The notes: a model not told the origin generated them from the letters alone. A DNA stretch of 64,000 nucleotides from Pseudonocardia cypriaca (GCF_006717045.1 NZ_VFPH01000001.1:806001-870000); one strand, 5' to 3'. Positions 1 through 9,900 are shown, numbered from the stretch's first letter. Made by a program: numbers and translations.

Positions 1-2
1 GG

Positions 3-188
3 TCCCACGAGGCGTCGCACAAGACCATCGACCACCCCCACGTCGGCCCCGTGACGCTGGACTGCGACATCCTGACCGTCGCCGGCTGCGACCTGCGCGT
101 GATGATCTACACCGCCGAACCCGGCACCGAGGACGCCGAGCGCCTGGCGCTCGTCACGGTGCTCGGCACCCAGACGCTCGTCGGGTAG
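3..188 (+). CDS. C-terminal fragment of XRE-family regulator with MmyB-like ligand-binding domain (partial)
   Basis: Only the last 61 codons and the TAG stop lie in the window; the 5' part is off the left edge. The reading frame contains HPHVGPVTLDCD followed about 20 residues later by IYTAEPGTEDAERL, the typical C-terminal signature of the MmyB-like ligand-binding domain that follows an XRE helix-turn-helix in many actinobacterial regulators. The family usually ends a few residues after this motif, as here, so the stop looks natural. The DNA-binding half cannot be seen. Assignment rests on this short motif only. Confidence 0.7.
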   Translation, partial: SHEASHKTIDHPHVGPVTLDCDILTVAGCDLRVMIYTAEPGTEDAERLALVTVLGTQTLVG

Positions 189-210
189 GCGGCGGCACGC
201 TCGCCTGCGC

Positions 211-225
211 TTGAAACGTTTCGAA
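211..225. promoter_or_regulatory. Probable LacI-family operator upstream of 295 gene
   Basis: The 15 bases TTGAAACGTTTCGAA contain the perfect palindrome GAAACGTTTC with a central CG, the usual form of a LacI-family operator. It lies 70 bp before the LacI-type gene that starts at 295, so autoregulation is the likely role (inference). Confidence 0.6.
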
Positions 226-262
226 CGACGATTGCGGCTCACAGGGGCCCGCATTCGCTAGG

Positions 263-276
263 TTGAAACGATACGA
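263..276. promoter_or_regulatory. Second, weaker LacI-type half-operator near the start of the 295 gene
   Basis: TTGAAACGATACGA repeats the left arm TTGAAACG of the palindrome at 211-225, 52 bp further on and just before the ribosome binding site GAGGAG (283-288). Two spaced sites of this kind would suit a tetrameric or looping LacI-type repressor; this is inference. Confidence 0.4.
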
Positions 277-294
277 CGGCACGAGGAGATCAGA

Positions 295-1347
295 ATGGGC
301 CGCGTGACGATCCGCGACGTCGCGCTCCGGGCCGGGGTGGCGGTCGGCACCGTGTCGCACTACCTCAACCACCCCGACAAGGTGTCCGACGAGAAGGCGG
401 AGCGCATCCGTTCAGCCATCGACGCCCTGGGCTTCGTCCGGAACGACGCAGGCCGCCGGCTGCGCCTCGGCACGAGCACGACCGTCGCCTACATCGCGCC
501 GGACGTGAGCAACCCGTACTTCGCGGCGATCGCAGAGGGCGTGGAGCAGCGGGCGTCGGAGCGGGGCCTCGCCGTCTACATCGCCAACTCGCGCCGCAGC
601 CGGGAACGCGAGGACGCCTACCTCGAGCTGTTCGAGCAGCAGCAGGTGAGCGGCATGCTGGTGGCCTCGCACGGGCCGATCGAGGATCGCCTCGCCCGGA
701 TCCGGTCGCGCGGCACGCCGTCGGTGCTCGTCGGGCAGGCCGCGCAGTCGCCGGAGCAGCCATCTCTGTCGATCGACGACGTGATGGGCGGGCGCCTCGC
801 GGCCGCGCACCTGATCCAGCTGGGGCGACGCAGGCTGGCGTTCGTCGGCGGGCCGTTCGGCGTGCGGCAGGTCGCCGACCGGCTGACGGGGGCGAGCGAC
901 GCGGTGCACGCCGACCCGCAAGCCACCCTCGAGGTGATCGATGCGCGGGACCGGACGATCCGCGGCGGAACCGAGGTCGGCAGGACCCTGCTCGCCCGCC
1001 CGGCGACCACCCGGCCCGACGCGATCTTCGCGGTGAACGACCTGCTCGCGCTCGGCATCATGCACGTGCTGGTGGCGGGCGGGGTCCGGGCTCCGGAGGA
1101 CGTCGCGCTGATCGGCTACGACGACATCGAGTTCGCCGAGACCTCGCTCATCCCGCTCAGCTCCGTGCGGCTGCCGCACGAGGCGTTCGGCTTCGCGGCC
1201 GTCGACCTGCTCCTGGAGGAGATCGCGGGCACCGTCGAGGAACGGCACCTCGTCTTCGACCCGGAGCTGGTGGTCCGGGCCAGCACGGTCAGCGGTCAGC
1301 CGTCCGGAAGTCCGCGGCTCGCCGCGTCAGCAGGTACACCGCCGTGA
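295..1347 (+). CDS. LacI-family transcriptional regulator
   Basis: 350 residues, the normal size for the family. The N-terminal LacI helix-turn-helix (about residues 4-50: TIRDVALRAGVAVGTVSHYL and the hinge helix NDAGRRLRLG) is followed by a periplasmic-binding-protein-like sensor domain (about 60-330) with the usual IAYIAPDVSNPYFA-type strand and the C-terminal DVALIGYDDIEFAE segment. ATG start with GAGGAG seven bases upstream. It would bind a sugar-like effector and repress nearby genes; the palindrome at 211-225 suggests autoregulation. No sugar operon is adjacent, so the target is unclear: the dioxygenase and glucarate dehydratase downstream are candidates. Its 3' end overlaps the convergent protease gene by 59 bp. 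Confidence 0.9.
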   Translation: MGRVTIRDVALRAGVAVGTVSHYLNHPDKVSDEKAERIRSAIDALGFVRNDAGRRLRLGTSTTVAYIAPDVSNPYFAAIAEGVEQRASERGLAVYIANSRRSREREDAYLELFEQQQVSGMLVASHGPIEDRLARIRSRGTPSVLVGQAAQSPEQPSLSIDDVMGGRLAAAHLIQLGRRRLAFVGGPFGVRQVADRLTGASDAVHADPQATLEVIDARDRTIRGGTEVGRTLLARPATTRPDAIFAVNDLLALGIMHVLVAGGVRAPEDVALIGYDDIEFAETSLIPLSSVRLPHEAFGFAAVDLLLEEIAGTVEERHLVFDPELVVRASTVSGQPSGSPRLAASAGTPP

Positions 1348-2122
1348 CGAGGACGATCAGCAGCGTCACGATGCCCGTCTCCGTCGTCGTGTAGGCCATC
1401 GCGGCGGGCGAGGTCGCGACCACGACGCGGGGACCGCCTTGCAGCGCGCTGTTGAAGGCACTGTGGGCGTAGCTCACGGGCCAGATGGAGCCCGACCACA
1501 GCCGCAGCCAGCCGTACCAGACTCCGGCGAGGGTCAGCGTCACCATCACCATCGGCACGATGATCCACCGGCTCCCCTCCGCCTGGTACGTCGTGGTGAG
1601 CGTCAGCAGCGGTATGTGGAAGGCCGCCTGGCAGGCGCCCGCGGCCAGTACGGCGCGGCGGCCGGACATGACGGCGGCGAACCGGAGCAGCAGGAACCCG
1701 CGCCACCCGATCTCCTCGCCGAGGAGGACCACCCCGAACACCACGAGCGTGAGCACCAGCTCGAGCAACCAGCCTCCGATGCCGCCGTCCGGGGCCACGA
1801 AGCGGACGACTCCGACTGCGGCGGCGATCGCGTAGCTCAGGGCGAGGATGGCCATCGACCCGACCACGCCGACGACCATCGGCCGCCAAGGCGGACGCCC
1901 GAACCCCACCTCCGCCCACGCCGCTCGCCGCCGGCCGCGGGGGAGCATCACGAGCACGGTGATGGTGACCGCGACGACCGGCACGAGGATGCTGATCAGC
2001 GGGGCGATCCCGGCGCGCGGAAGCGCGATCGCGATCGCCAGCGCGAGCGCGTAGCAGATCGCGAGGAAGACTCCGGCCTCGCGGAGGGCGGACGAGCGCG
2101 TCGACGAGCCGGACAGCGTCAT
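1289..2122 (-). CDS. CPBP (CAAX-type) intramembrane metalloprotease
   Basis: 277 residues with about eight hydrophobic segments. The family motifs are visible: EEIGWRGF at about 136-143 (the EExxxR glutamate pair), a second-motif histidine in AAFHI (about H169) and a third motif HSAFN (about H210-N214). These are the presumed metal ligands and catalytic residues of the Rce1/CPBP family. Such proteins cut substrates within the membrane; in bacteria the substrates are mostly unknown, some act in bacteriocin immunity. The stop lies inside the end of the convergent LacI gene. The first ATG at 2122 is used because the hydrophobic N-terminus begins about 14 residues later. Confidence 0.85.
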   Translation of the reverse strand: MTLSGSSTRSSALREAGVFLAICYALALAIAIALPRAGIAPLISILVPVVAVTITVLVMLPRGRRRAAWAEVGFGRPPWRPMVVGVVGSMAILALSYAIAAAVGVVRFVAPDGGIGGWLLELVLTLVVFGVVLLGEEIGWRGFLLLRFAAVMSGRRAVLAAGACQAAFHIPLLTLTTTYQAEGSRWIIVPMVMVTLTLAGVWYGWLRLWSGSIWPVSYAHSAFNSALQGGPRVVVATSPAAMAYTTTETGIVTLLIVLVTAVYLLTRRAADFRTADR

Positions 2123-2230
2123 GTGAGTAGCTCGGTGGGGCGACGGGAATGGTTAGTCGTCGCCCGAGCTCCCCTGTCACGATCTGCGTCGAGCCGGTAC
2201 TGCGGACGTACGGACGACCATCGGAGGGCC

Positions 2231-3196
2231 ATGGTGACGGAGCGGGGCACGCTGGACCGGGCGGCCGGGATCGAGGTGAGACCGGTCGCCGGGTACATCG
2301 GGGCCGAGATCGCGGGCGTCGATCTGGCGGGCGACCTGGACGACGCCCAGGTCGCGGCGATCAGGGCGGCGGTGCTGCGGTGGAAGGTCGTCTTCTTCCG
2401 CGGGCAGCAGCTGGACCACGCCGGGCACGTCGCGTTCGCCCGGCGGTTCGGGCAGCCCGTTGTGCTCGCCAGGCGCGGGAGCGCGTCCCCGACGGACTTC
2501 CCGGAGGTGGAGACCACCGCCGACCGGTTGGAGCTGGGCGGCCGGTTCGGCATGGAGCACGACGAGTGGCTGCAGCGCCGCCGGCACAGCCTGCTGCGCG
2601 GCTGGCACTGCGACCACGGCGCCCGCGTCGACCCGCCCGCCGCGACCATCCTGCGCGCCGAGGCCGTGCCGCCCTACGGCGGTGACACCACCTGGTCCAA
2701 CCTGGCCGCGGCCTACGCGGGACTGTCCGCGCCGATGCGGGAGTTCGTGGCCGGCCTCAGGGCCGAACACCGGCTCGGCGTCGGCTACCAGCCCCGGCCG
2801 GGCGATGACGCCTACGTCCGCCACCTGCTGGACCACCAGGTCGCCTCGGTGCACCCGCTGGTGCGCGTCCACCCGGAGACGGGGGAGCGGGTGCTGTTCG
2901 TCAACGGCTACTACGTCGAGCAGATCGTCGACCTCTCCCGCGCCGAGAGCCGAGCCGTCCTGGACATGCTGCTGGAGCAGGCCGTCCGGCCCGACTACAC
3001 GGTCCGCTTCCGCTGGGAGCCGGGCAGCGTGGCCTTCTGGGACAACCGGGCCACGATCCACCTGGCCCCCAGCGACCACGCACACCTCGGTCTCCCGAGG
3101 ACGATGCACCGGGTGATGCTGGCCGGTGACGTGCCCGTCGGCGCCGATGGCAGGCCGTCCGAGCCGATCACCGGCAGCGAAGCCGGGCGCTGGTGA
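2231..3196 (+). CDS. TauD/TfdA-family Fe(II)/2-oxoglutarate dioxygenase
   Basis: 321 residues from the ATG at 2231, preceded by GGAGGG; the open frame extends further upstream, but family similarity (GIEVRPVAGYIGAEIAGVDL) begins at about residue 13. The iron-binding triad is visible: WHCD (H126, D128) and the distal histidine in WDNRATIH (H287), with the 2-oxoglutarate-binding arginine near 300-304 (PRTMHR). PPAATILRAEAVPPYGGDT is the classic TauD core. Family members hydroxylate taurine, alkyl sulfates, phenoxyacetates or small acids; substrate cannot be assigned. A 40-residue insertion (about 82-122) between strand and HxD is longer than in TauD itself. Convergent with the glucarate dehydratase gene, three bases apart. 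Confidence 0.88.
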   Translation: MVTERGTLDRAAGIEVRPVAGYIGAEIAGVDLAGDLDDAQVAAIRAAVLRWKVVFFRGQQLDHAGHVAFARRFGQPVVLARRGSASPTDFPEVETTADRLELGGRFGMEHDEWLQRRRHSLLRGWHCDHGARVDPPAATILRAEAVPPYGGDTTWSNLAAAYAGLSAPMREFVAGLRAEHRLGVGYQPRPGDDAYVRHLLDHQVASVHPLVRVHPETGERVLFVNGYYVEQIVDLSRAESRAVLDMLLEQAVRPDYTVRFRWEPGSVAFWDNRATIHLAPSDHAHLGLPRTMHRVMLAGDVPVGADGRPSEPITGSEAGRW

Positions 3197-3206
3197 TCAT
3201 CACCAG
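3190..3206. terminator. 17 bp palindrome holding both convergent stop codons
   Basis: CTGGTGATCATCACCAG is a perfect inverted repeat (arms of 7-8 bp). The dioxygenase stop TGA (3194-3196) and the dehydratase stop (3200-3202, minus strand) are both inside it. It could fold in either transcript as a small hairpin; there is no T-tract, so termination is inferred from position only. Confidence 0.4.
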
Positions 3207-4468
3207 AAGGCGAGCTTGCGCTCGAAGTCCGGCTGGAAGCGGCGCATGTAGCCGGTGTCGTCGCGGCGGCGCAGGCCGCACCGCAGGTACTGCTCGTGCA
3301 GGGCGGCGACCGCGTCCTCGTCGACCTCGACCCCCAACCCCGGCCCGGTCGGCACCGCCACCCCGCCGTCGACGAAATCCAGCACGCCCGGCCGCACGAC
3401 GTCCTCGGTCTTCCACGGCCAGTGCGTGTCGCAGGCGTATGTGAGGTTCGGGGTGGCGGCGGCCAGGTGGGTCATCGCGGCGAGCGAGATGCCCAGGTGG
3501 GAGTTCGAATGCATCGAGAGGCCGATGCCGAACGTGTCGCAGGTGCCGGCCAGGAGCTGCGAGCGGCGCAGTCCGCCCCAGATGTGGTGGTCGCTGAGCA
3601 CGACCTGCACGGCGCCGGCCGCGACGGAGGGCGGCAGCTGGTCGAACGCCACCACGGCCATGTTGGTGGCGAGCGGCATCGGCGCCTCGGCCGCGACCCG
3701 CGCCATGCCGTCGATCCCGGGTGACGGGTCCTCCAGGTACTCGACGAGCCCGTCCAGGGCCTTCGCCACGCGGATGCCGGTCTCGGGGGTCCACGCGGCG
3801 TTCGGGTCGAGGCGCAGCGGCACGCCGGGGAAGGCTGCGGCGAGCGCGCGGGTGGCCTCGATCTCGTCGTCGGGCGGGAGCACGCCGCCCTTGAGCTTGA
3901 TCGCTGGGAAGCCCCAGCCGTCGATCATCCGGCGGGCCTGGGCGACGAGCTGGTCTGGCGTGAGCGCCTCGCCCCACTCGTCGGCGTCGGCGCCGGGGTG
4001 AGCGGCCCACTTGTAGAACAGGTACGCGCTGTACGGCACGGCGTCGCGCACGCGGCCGCCGAGCAGGTCGACGACCGGCCGCCCGATCGCCCGGCCCTGT
4101 ACATCGAGGCACGCCACCTCGAACGGCGAGAAGACCCGGTCCACCGCGCTGGCACCGGTGATCATGCCCGCGACGCCGTCGCCCCCGTCCGTGCCGGACC
4201 CGAGGACGCCCGCGACCACCTGCCGCAGGCGTTCGGTCTCGAACGCGTCGTGGCCCGGCAGCTCGGCCGCCACGGCGCCCAGCCGCTCCAGGTGGACGTC
4301 GTCGGCGGAGGTCTCGCCCCAGCCGACCAGGCCCTCGTCGGTGGCGACCCGCACGATCGCCCGCAACGCGGACGGCTCGTGCACGCCGACCGAGTTGAGC
4401 AGCGGCGGGTCGGCGAACGCGACCGGGGTGACGGTGACCCGGCTGATCCGGGCGGTGGCAGGGCTCAT
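3200..4468 (-). CDS. gudD: Glucarate dehydratase (enolase superfamily)
   Basis: 422 residues from the ATG at 4468, where similarity to the family begins (ISRVTVTPVAFADPPLLNS). The open frame runs 109 codons further upstream without homology, so the longer form is not used. Enolase-superfamily residues: KLK at 191-193 (general base pair), LDPNAAW, LEDPSPG and ATNM for the metal site and the characteristic GLSMHSNSHLGIS with the catalytic histidine. This set is specific to the glucarate dehydratase subgroup, which dehydrates D-glucarate (or L-idarate) to 5-keto-4-deoxyglucarate (EC 4.2.1.40). No aldolase, kinase or glucarate transporter is next to it, so it stands alone here; the LacI gene at 295 could be its regulator (inference). 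Confidence 0.9.
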   Translation of the reverse strand: MSPATARISRVTVTPVAFADPPLLNSVGVHEPSALRAIVRVATDEGLVGWGETSADDVHLERLGAVAAELPGHDAFETERLRQVVAGVLGSGTDGGDGVAGMITGASAVDRVFSPFEVACLDVQGRAIGRPVVDLLGGRVRDAVPYSAYLFYKWAAHPGADADEWGEALTPDQLVAQARRMIDGWGFPAIKLKGGVLPPDDEIEATRALAAAFPGVPLRLDPNAAWTPETGIRVAKALDGLVEYLEDPSPGIDGMARVAAEAPMPLATNMAVVAFDQLPPSVAAGAVQVVLSDHHIWGGLRRSQLLAGTCDTFGIGLSMHSNSHLGISLAAMTHLAAATPNLTYACDTHWPWKTEDVVRPGVLDFVDGGVAVPTGPGLGVEVDEDAVAALHEQYLRCGLRRRDDTGYMRRFQPDFERKLAFW

Positions 4469-4511
4469 GCCGAGATCCTGCCAACCGTTGGCGAGCAGCC
4501 GGGCGAGCACG

Positions 4512-4530
4512 TGATCTGAATAATTGATCC
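4512..4530. promoter_or_regulatory. AT-rich island in divergent promoter region (gudD / PPOX gene)
   Basis: TGATCTGAATAATTGATCC stands out as AT-rich in a GC-rich spacer of 111 bp between two divergent starts (4468 and 4580). It carries the direct repeat TGATC with 7-8 bases between, and TATTCA/AATTAT -10-like hexamers for the gudD direction. A promoter or operator is likely but unproved. Confidence 0.35.
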
Positions 4531-4579
4531 AGACCCCTGCGGAAGGTCGATCGGCCGGTGTCCCGATTGTCGAAGGGAC

Positions 4580-5098
4580 ATGACCACTTCGAGGCATCCC
4601 AGTCCCGTACCCGAGCTGAACGAGGCGTTCAGCGAGCCGGACGTCGCTGCCCCGCCGTGGAGCGACGTCGAGGCAGAGCTGTCGGCGGCGGAGATGTTCT
4701 GGCTGTCGACGGTCCGCAGCGACGGGCGACCGCACGTCACACCGCTTCCGGCGATCTGGCTCGAGGGGGCGCTCCACATCTGCGTCGGCCGGCACGAGCA
4801 GAAGGCGAAGAACCTGGCGCGTGACTCCCGCTGCGTCCTGACCACGGGCACGAACCAGCTCCGGTCCGGGCTCGACGTCGTCGTCGAAGGCAGAGCAGAA
4901 CGGGTGACCGACCGGACGCGCCTACTCCGGCTGGCGGAACTGTGGCGGGCGAAGCTCGACTGGCACTTCGAGATCGGCGACGGAGCATTCCGCGACGGGG
5001 TCGGCCGGGACGGGCTCGTCTTCCGTCTCCGCCCGACGAAGGTGCTGGCGTTCGGGAAGGCGCCCTTCACCCAGACCCGCTACCGGTTCCCGGCCTGA
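4580..5098 (+). CDS. Pyridoxamine 5'-phosphate oxidase-fold (PPOX/F420-type) protein
   Basis: 172 residues, ATG preceded by GAAGGG. The N-terminal third shows the split-beta-barrel flavin-binding pattern FWLSTVRSDGRPHVTPLPAIW followed by HEQKAKNLARDSRCVLT, and then a strand DVVVEGRAERV. These are typical of PPOX-class proteins that bind FMN, F420 or haem in actinobacteria (TIGR03618-like). The exact cofactor cannot be told from the sequence. No operon partner: divergent from gudD and convergent with recD. Confidence 0.8.
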   Translation: MTTSRHPSPVPELNEAFSEPDVAAPPWSDVEAELSAAEMFWLSTVRSDGRPHVTPLPAIWLEGALHICVGRHEQKAKNLARDSRCVLTTGTNQLRSGLDVVVEGRAERVTDRTRLLRLAELWRAKLDWHFEIGDGAFRDGVGRDGLVFRLRPTKVLAFGKAPFTQTRYRFPA

Positions 5099-5111
5099 CC
5101 TCGAGCGCTGC

Positions 5112-5123
5112 GGTCACGTGACC
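5112..5123. terminator. 12 bp palindrome at the recD stop / convergent gene end
   Basis: GGTCACGTGACC is a perfect palindrome that contains the recD stop codon (complement of 5114-5116) and lies 14 bp after the stop of the convergent PPOX gene. Position suggests a transcript-end hairpin, but the loop would be very small and there is no T-tract. Confidence 0.3.
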
Positions 5124-6937
5124 TGCGTGGATGCCAGCCGGTGGCGCAGGCCGCTCGCCCGGCTGACCGGGCGGCCGACCGCGGTGCGCACCGCCTCCTC
5201 CGTGCCGACGACCCGGACGAACTCGGCGGCACGGGTGACCGCCGTGTACAGCAGCTCGCGGGTGAGCAGCGGGGACTCGGCGGGCGGCAGCACCACCGTG
5301 ACCCGGCGGAACTGGCTCCCCTGGCCGCGGTGCACGGTCATCGCGTGCACGGTGGCCACCTCCGACAGCCGGGCAGGCGGGTGCAGGGTGGGCACCCCAC
5401 CGCGTGCGAACGCGACCCGCAGGCCCTCCGGCACGGCGACGGCGACGCCGGTGTCGCCGTTGAACAGGCCCACGTCGTAGTCGTTGGCGGTGACGAGCAC
5501 CGGCCGGCCGGGGTACCAGGGCCCGGTCGGGGCGTGGGGCAGGGCGGCACGCAGCCACCGCTCGATCTCGGCGCTCCACCGCGTGACCCCGTACGGGCCC
5601 CTGCGGTGGGCGCACAGCACCCGGTGGCGTTCCAGCGCGGCCAGCGCGGTGGCGACGTCGCCGCGCAGCGCCGCCTCGGTGAGCTCGCGGCCGGCGGCGA
5701 CGACGTCCCCGCGCATTCCGGAGGCGTCGTCGGACTCGACGAACTCGAGGTCGGGATGGCCGCCCCGGAGCAGGGACACGGCGGTGTCGGCGTCGCCCGC
5801 CTGCACGGCGCGGGAGAACTCCGCGATGGCGCCGCCGAAGCGCCACACGTGCCGCAGGGTGACCACGCCGTTGATCACCGAGCCGCCGACCAGACCACCG
5901 GGAACACCGGCCGCTTCGAGGGCGGTGTCGAGGCTCGCCTCCGGCTGTCCCGGCGCCCTGGCCAGGTCGCCGAGTACCGCTCCCGCCTCGACCGAGGCCA
6001 GCTGGTCGGGGTCGCCGACCAGCACGATCCGCGCTTCCGGGCGCACGGCCTCCAGGAGCCGGGCCATCAGGGTGAGCGACACCATCGACGTCTCGTCCAC
6101 CACCACCACGTCGAACGGCAGCCGCTGGCTGCGGCCGTAGCGGAAGCGCCTGCCCGGCCGCCACCCGAGCAGCCGGTGCAACGTGGCGGCGTCGGGGGTG
6201 CGGGAGCGCAGCTCGGCGGGCAGCTCGGCCGCGACCGCCTCCTGCAGCCGGGCGGCCGCCTTGCCGGTGGGGGCGGCGAGCGCGACCCGCGGCGGCGGGC
6301 CCGGCTGGTCGTGCAGCAGGGCGAGCAGCCGTGCGACCGTGGTGGTCTTGCCGGTGCCCGGGCCGCCCGCCAGCACCGTGACCCGCCGCAGCACGCTCAC
6401 CGCTGCCGCCAGCCGCTGCCGTTCCGAGCCCGGCGCGGAGAAGTACCGCTCCAGCCCGGCCCGCAGCCGCGCGAGGTCGACGTCCGGCGGGGCGGCCGCG
6501 GCCCGCTCCGTGAGCGAGCGCCGCACCAGCTCCTCCTCGCCCCAGTAGCGCGCGAGGTACAGCAGCCCGTCGACGAGCCGAAGCGGGCGCCCGCCGGGCT
6601 CGTGCGGCCCGTCGGCCACGACGACGCTGGCCGCGCACGCCGCGAGCCAGCGCGTCGGGTCGGGCCATGGCAAGGCGGAGACGTCCACGATCTCCTCACC
6701 CTCGCCGAGAACGGTGTGGCTCACCGCCGCGAGGTCGACGCACACCGAGCCGAGGCGCACCGCGCGCACGGCGAGCGCCACCGCGAGCAGGACCTCCTCG
6801 TCGGTCTCGCCGCCGAGCCGCCCGATGCGCGCGGCCACGTGCACGTCGGCGGGATCGAGCACGCCCGCGGTGTTGAAGACGCCGAGCAGGCCCTCGGCCG
6901 CGCGGGCCAGTCGGACATCGCCGAGGTCGACCGTCAT
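5114..6937 (-). CDS. recD: RecBCD exonuclease subunit RecD
   Basis: 607 residues. Start ATG at 6937 overlaps the recB stop (ATGA), so the reading frame further upstream is not used. Walker A GGPGTGKTTT at about 181-190, Walker B VVVVDETSM, GDPDQLASVEAG and the C-terminal helicase motifs TVHAMTVHRGQGSQF and YTAVTRA identify the SF1B 5'-3' helicase RecD. It is the fast motor subunit of RecBCD, which resects double-strand breaks for homologous recombination. Third gene of the recC-recB-recD operon; length matches the family. Confidence 0.95.
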   Translation of the reverse strand: MTVDLGDVRLARAAEGLLGVFNTAGVLDPADVHVAARIGRLGGETDEEVLLAVALAVRAVRLGSVCVDLAAVSHTVLGEGEEIVDVSALPWPDPTRWLAACAASVVVADGPHEPGGRPLRLVDGLLYLARYWGEEELVRRSLTERAAAAPPDVDLARLRAGLERYFSAPGSERQRLAAAVSVLRRVTVLAGGPGTGKTTTVARLLALLHDQPGPPPRVALAAPTGKAAARLQEAVAAELPAELRSRTPDAATLHRLLGWRPGRRFRYGRSQRLPFDVVVVDETSMVSLTLMARLLEAVRPEARIVLVGDPDQLASVEAGAVLGDLARAPGQPEASLDTALEAAGVPGGLVGGSVINGVVTLRHVWRFGGAIAEFSRAVQAGDADTAVSLLRGGHPDLEFVESDDASGMRGDVVAAGRELTEAALRGDVATALAALERHRVLCAHRRGPYGVTRWSAEIERWLRAALPHAPTGPWYPGRPVLVTANDYDVGLFNGDTGVAVAVPEGLRVAFARGGVPTLHPPARLSEVATVHAMTVHRGQGSQFRRVTVVLPPAESPLLTRELLYTAVTRAAEFVRVVGTEEAVRTAVGRPVSRASGLRHRLASTQVT

Positions 6938-9900
6938 GCCCCACCGTCCAGCAGCTGCGAGAGTTCGACCACGAGCGGGGCGGGCGGCGCCCAGCTGAAC
7001 ACGCCGCACGGCACGCCGTCGACGGCCGGGGTGTCGGGGCCGCACATGCCCCGCACGAACAGGTACAGCACCCCGCCGAGGTGGCGCTCCGGCGCGTAGC
7101 CGGGCAGCCGCCAGCGCAGGTACCGGTGCAGCGCGACGCTGTAGAGCAGCGCCTGCAACGGGTAGTGGGCGGCGATCATCGCCTCGGCGAGCCGCGGCGG
7201 TGTGTAGTGGGCGGACGTGAGCGGCTCGCGTCCGTCGGGCCCCATCGGCCCGAGCCAGTTGGTCTTGTAGTCCACCACCGCGAACCGCGAGCCGGGCAAC
7301 CGCAGCACGGCGTCGATGCTGCCGGTGAGGTAGCCGCGCAGTGGCTGCTCGTCGAGCCCGGCGAGCGCGTCGGGGTAGGACTGCAGCGGGTCGTCGGCGG
7401 GCAGGTGCCTGCGCAGCAGCGGCACGATGGCGCCGAGGGCCACGGGCGGGCCGGGGGTGTCGCCGCCTGCGAGGGGGAGCTCGAAGTCGAGCTCGGCGAG
7501 CCGGTCGCGCGGCGCGATGTCGCCGAGGCGCAGCCCGCCTGCGAGCGGACCGAGCGGCGTCTGCACGGCCGGCAGCAGCGCCGAACCCAGCTGCTCGGCC
7601 TCCACGCCCGGCACCGGGTGGTGCACCAGCTGCTCACGGGCGTGGGCCGTGAGCTCGCCGGGAAGGTCGGCTGCGGTGAGGTCGGCCGCCTCGAAGATCC
7701 CGTGCACCAGGGTGCCGAAGCCGGCCCCGAGCGGCAGATCGGCCATCGGCGACGGCACGCCGGCGACCTCGATGCCCGCCGCCAGCTCAACCGCCGCCTC
7801 GTCGTCGATCCCCGGTGCCTCGGGCTCGCTGCCGACTCCCGGCCCATGACCGGCCGTGGCCGTGAGCGCGGTGTAGGACGTGCGGCGCCACGCGATGTCG
7901 AGCCGCCGGGAGAATTCCGCAGCGCGCAGTTCACCCCCGACCGGCTGCGCGGCGGAGAACGTGAGCGCGGCCCGCGAGAACCCGATCTCCTCCACCGAGA
8001 TGCGGCTCCCGGCGAGCTCACGCAGCGCGTGCAGCGCCGCGTTGTCGGCGGGCACGCGGTAGACCTCGGCCGGGTCGCGGCCCGCGGGGGGCCTGCCGAT
8101 CAGCAGCCGGTGCAGCGGGGACGTGGCCGTGGTGGTGGCCGGCACCCACCAGGTGACCACCTGGGAGCGCGCGCGGGTGAGCGCGACGTAGAGCAGCCGC
8201 AGGTCCTCCCCGGCCTCCTCCGCGCGGTGCCGGGCGACCCGCTCCTTCCACCCGTCGCCGGACTCGCCGCCGACGTCGAGCACCCGGGTGCCCGACTCGT
8301 CGTGCAGCAGCGGGACGTCCGGGTCGCGGACGTTGCGGTCCCACGCGAACGGCACGTAGACGATCGGGAACTCGAGCCCCTTGCTGCGGTGGATGGTGAT
8401 GATCTGCACGGCGTCGGCGTCGGACTCCAGCCGCCTGCTGCGCTCGACCACCACGTCCTGGGCGGCGTCGGTGATGCGGTGGCGCAGCCACTCCACCAGC
8501 GCGGCCGGGCCGAGGTGCTCGGACACGGCTGCCGCGTGCAGCGTCTGGGCGATGTGGCGCAGGTCGGTGAGCAGCCGCTCGCCCTCTGCGACGCCGAGGA
8601 GTCGGCCCGGCAGCCCCGTGCCGGTGGTGACAGCCTCCAGCAGCGCCGCGACGCCCCGCTCGTGCAGCACCACGGCCCACGCCCGCAGCGTGGCGCCGAT
8701 CTCGTCGAGCAGGGCCTCCGCGTCGGGCCCGCAGAGCTCGGCGACCGTGCGGCCGAGGAACGGGGTGAGCGCGGCGGCCCGCACCCGGGCGGCCCGCGGC
8801 TGCTCGAGGGCCTCCAGCAGCGTGAGCCACTCGCGGGCCACCGGGGTGCCGAACACGCTCGCGGTGCCGGACAGCACGGCAGGCACCCCCGCGGCGGCGA
8901 GGGCCTGGCGGATCATCGCGCCCTGGTCGTTGGTGCGTACCAGCACCGCGATGTCGCCCGGTGCCACCGGGGCGCCCGCGACCGTGGCGCCGCTCGCCAG
9001 CAGCGCCGCGATGTCGGCCGCCGCGTCGCGCGTGACGAGCTCGCGGGCCGGCCCGACGACGGCGAGGTCGCGGCGCGGCGCCTTCGGGAGCCCGGCGCGC
9101 GAGGCGACCCGCAGCCGGAACGGCGTGTCGACCGGTGCGCCGCGCAGCCGGCTGCCGGGATGGGCGGACTCGACGGGGTGCACGGTGATCCGCGGGTCGC
9201 CGAGCGCCGCGCCTGCGAACACCGTGTCGAGCGCTTCCAGCAGCACGGAGTCGCTGCGCCAGTTGCGGGCCAGCGTGGCGTGGTGGTGGGCGGCCTCGGT
9301 GGCGTCGAGGTAGCTCACGACGTCTGCGCCGCGGAACGCGTAGATCGCCTGCTTCGGGTCGCCGATCAGCACCAGCGTGGTGGTGCCGTGGAAGGCCTTG
9401 CGCAGGATCTGCCACTGCACCGGGTCGGTGTCCTGGAACTCGTCGACCAGCACCACCCGGTAGCGGGCCCGCAACCGCGCGGCCGCGCCCCGCGCCGGGT
9501 CGGCCAGCGCGTCGGCGAGACGGGTGAGCATGTCGTCGTAGGTGTAGATGCGCCGCGCCCGCTTGCGCCGCGCCACCTCCGCCCGCACGGCGGTGGCGAA
9601 CCGGTGGCGCACGTGGGCGGCGGTGCCCGGCTCGGCGCCGCGTGGTTCGAGGCGCGCCTGCCCGTCGTACACGGCCCGGCGGGCGAGGGCGAGGGCCTCG
9701 GTGCGGCTGAAATCGGGCGTGCCGGCGCCCCGTGCCCCGTACTTGCGGACGTAGAAGTCGTCGACGACCTCAGTGAGGACGTCTTCGATCGACTCCACGA
9801 ACACCGCGTCGCGATCGCCGTCGCCCGCCACGCCCAGCCCGGCCAGCATCTGCTGGCAGAACTGGTGGGTGGTGGCGATCGTGGCCGCGTCGAACTGGGT

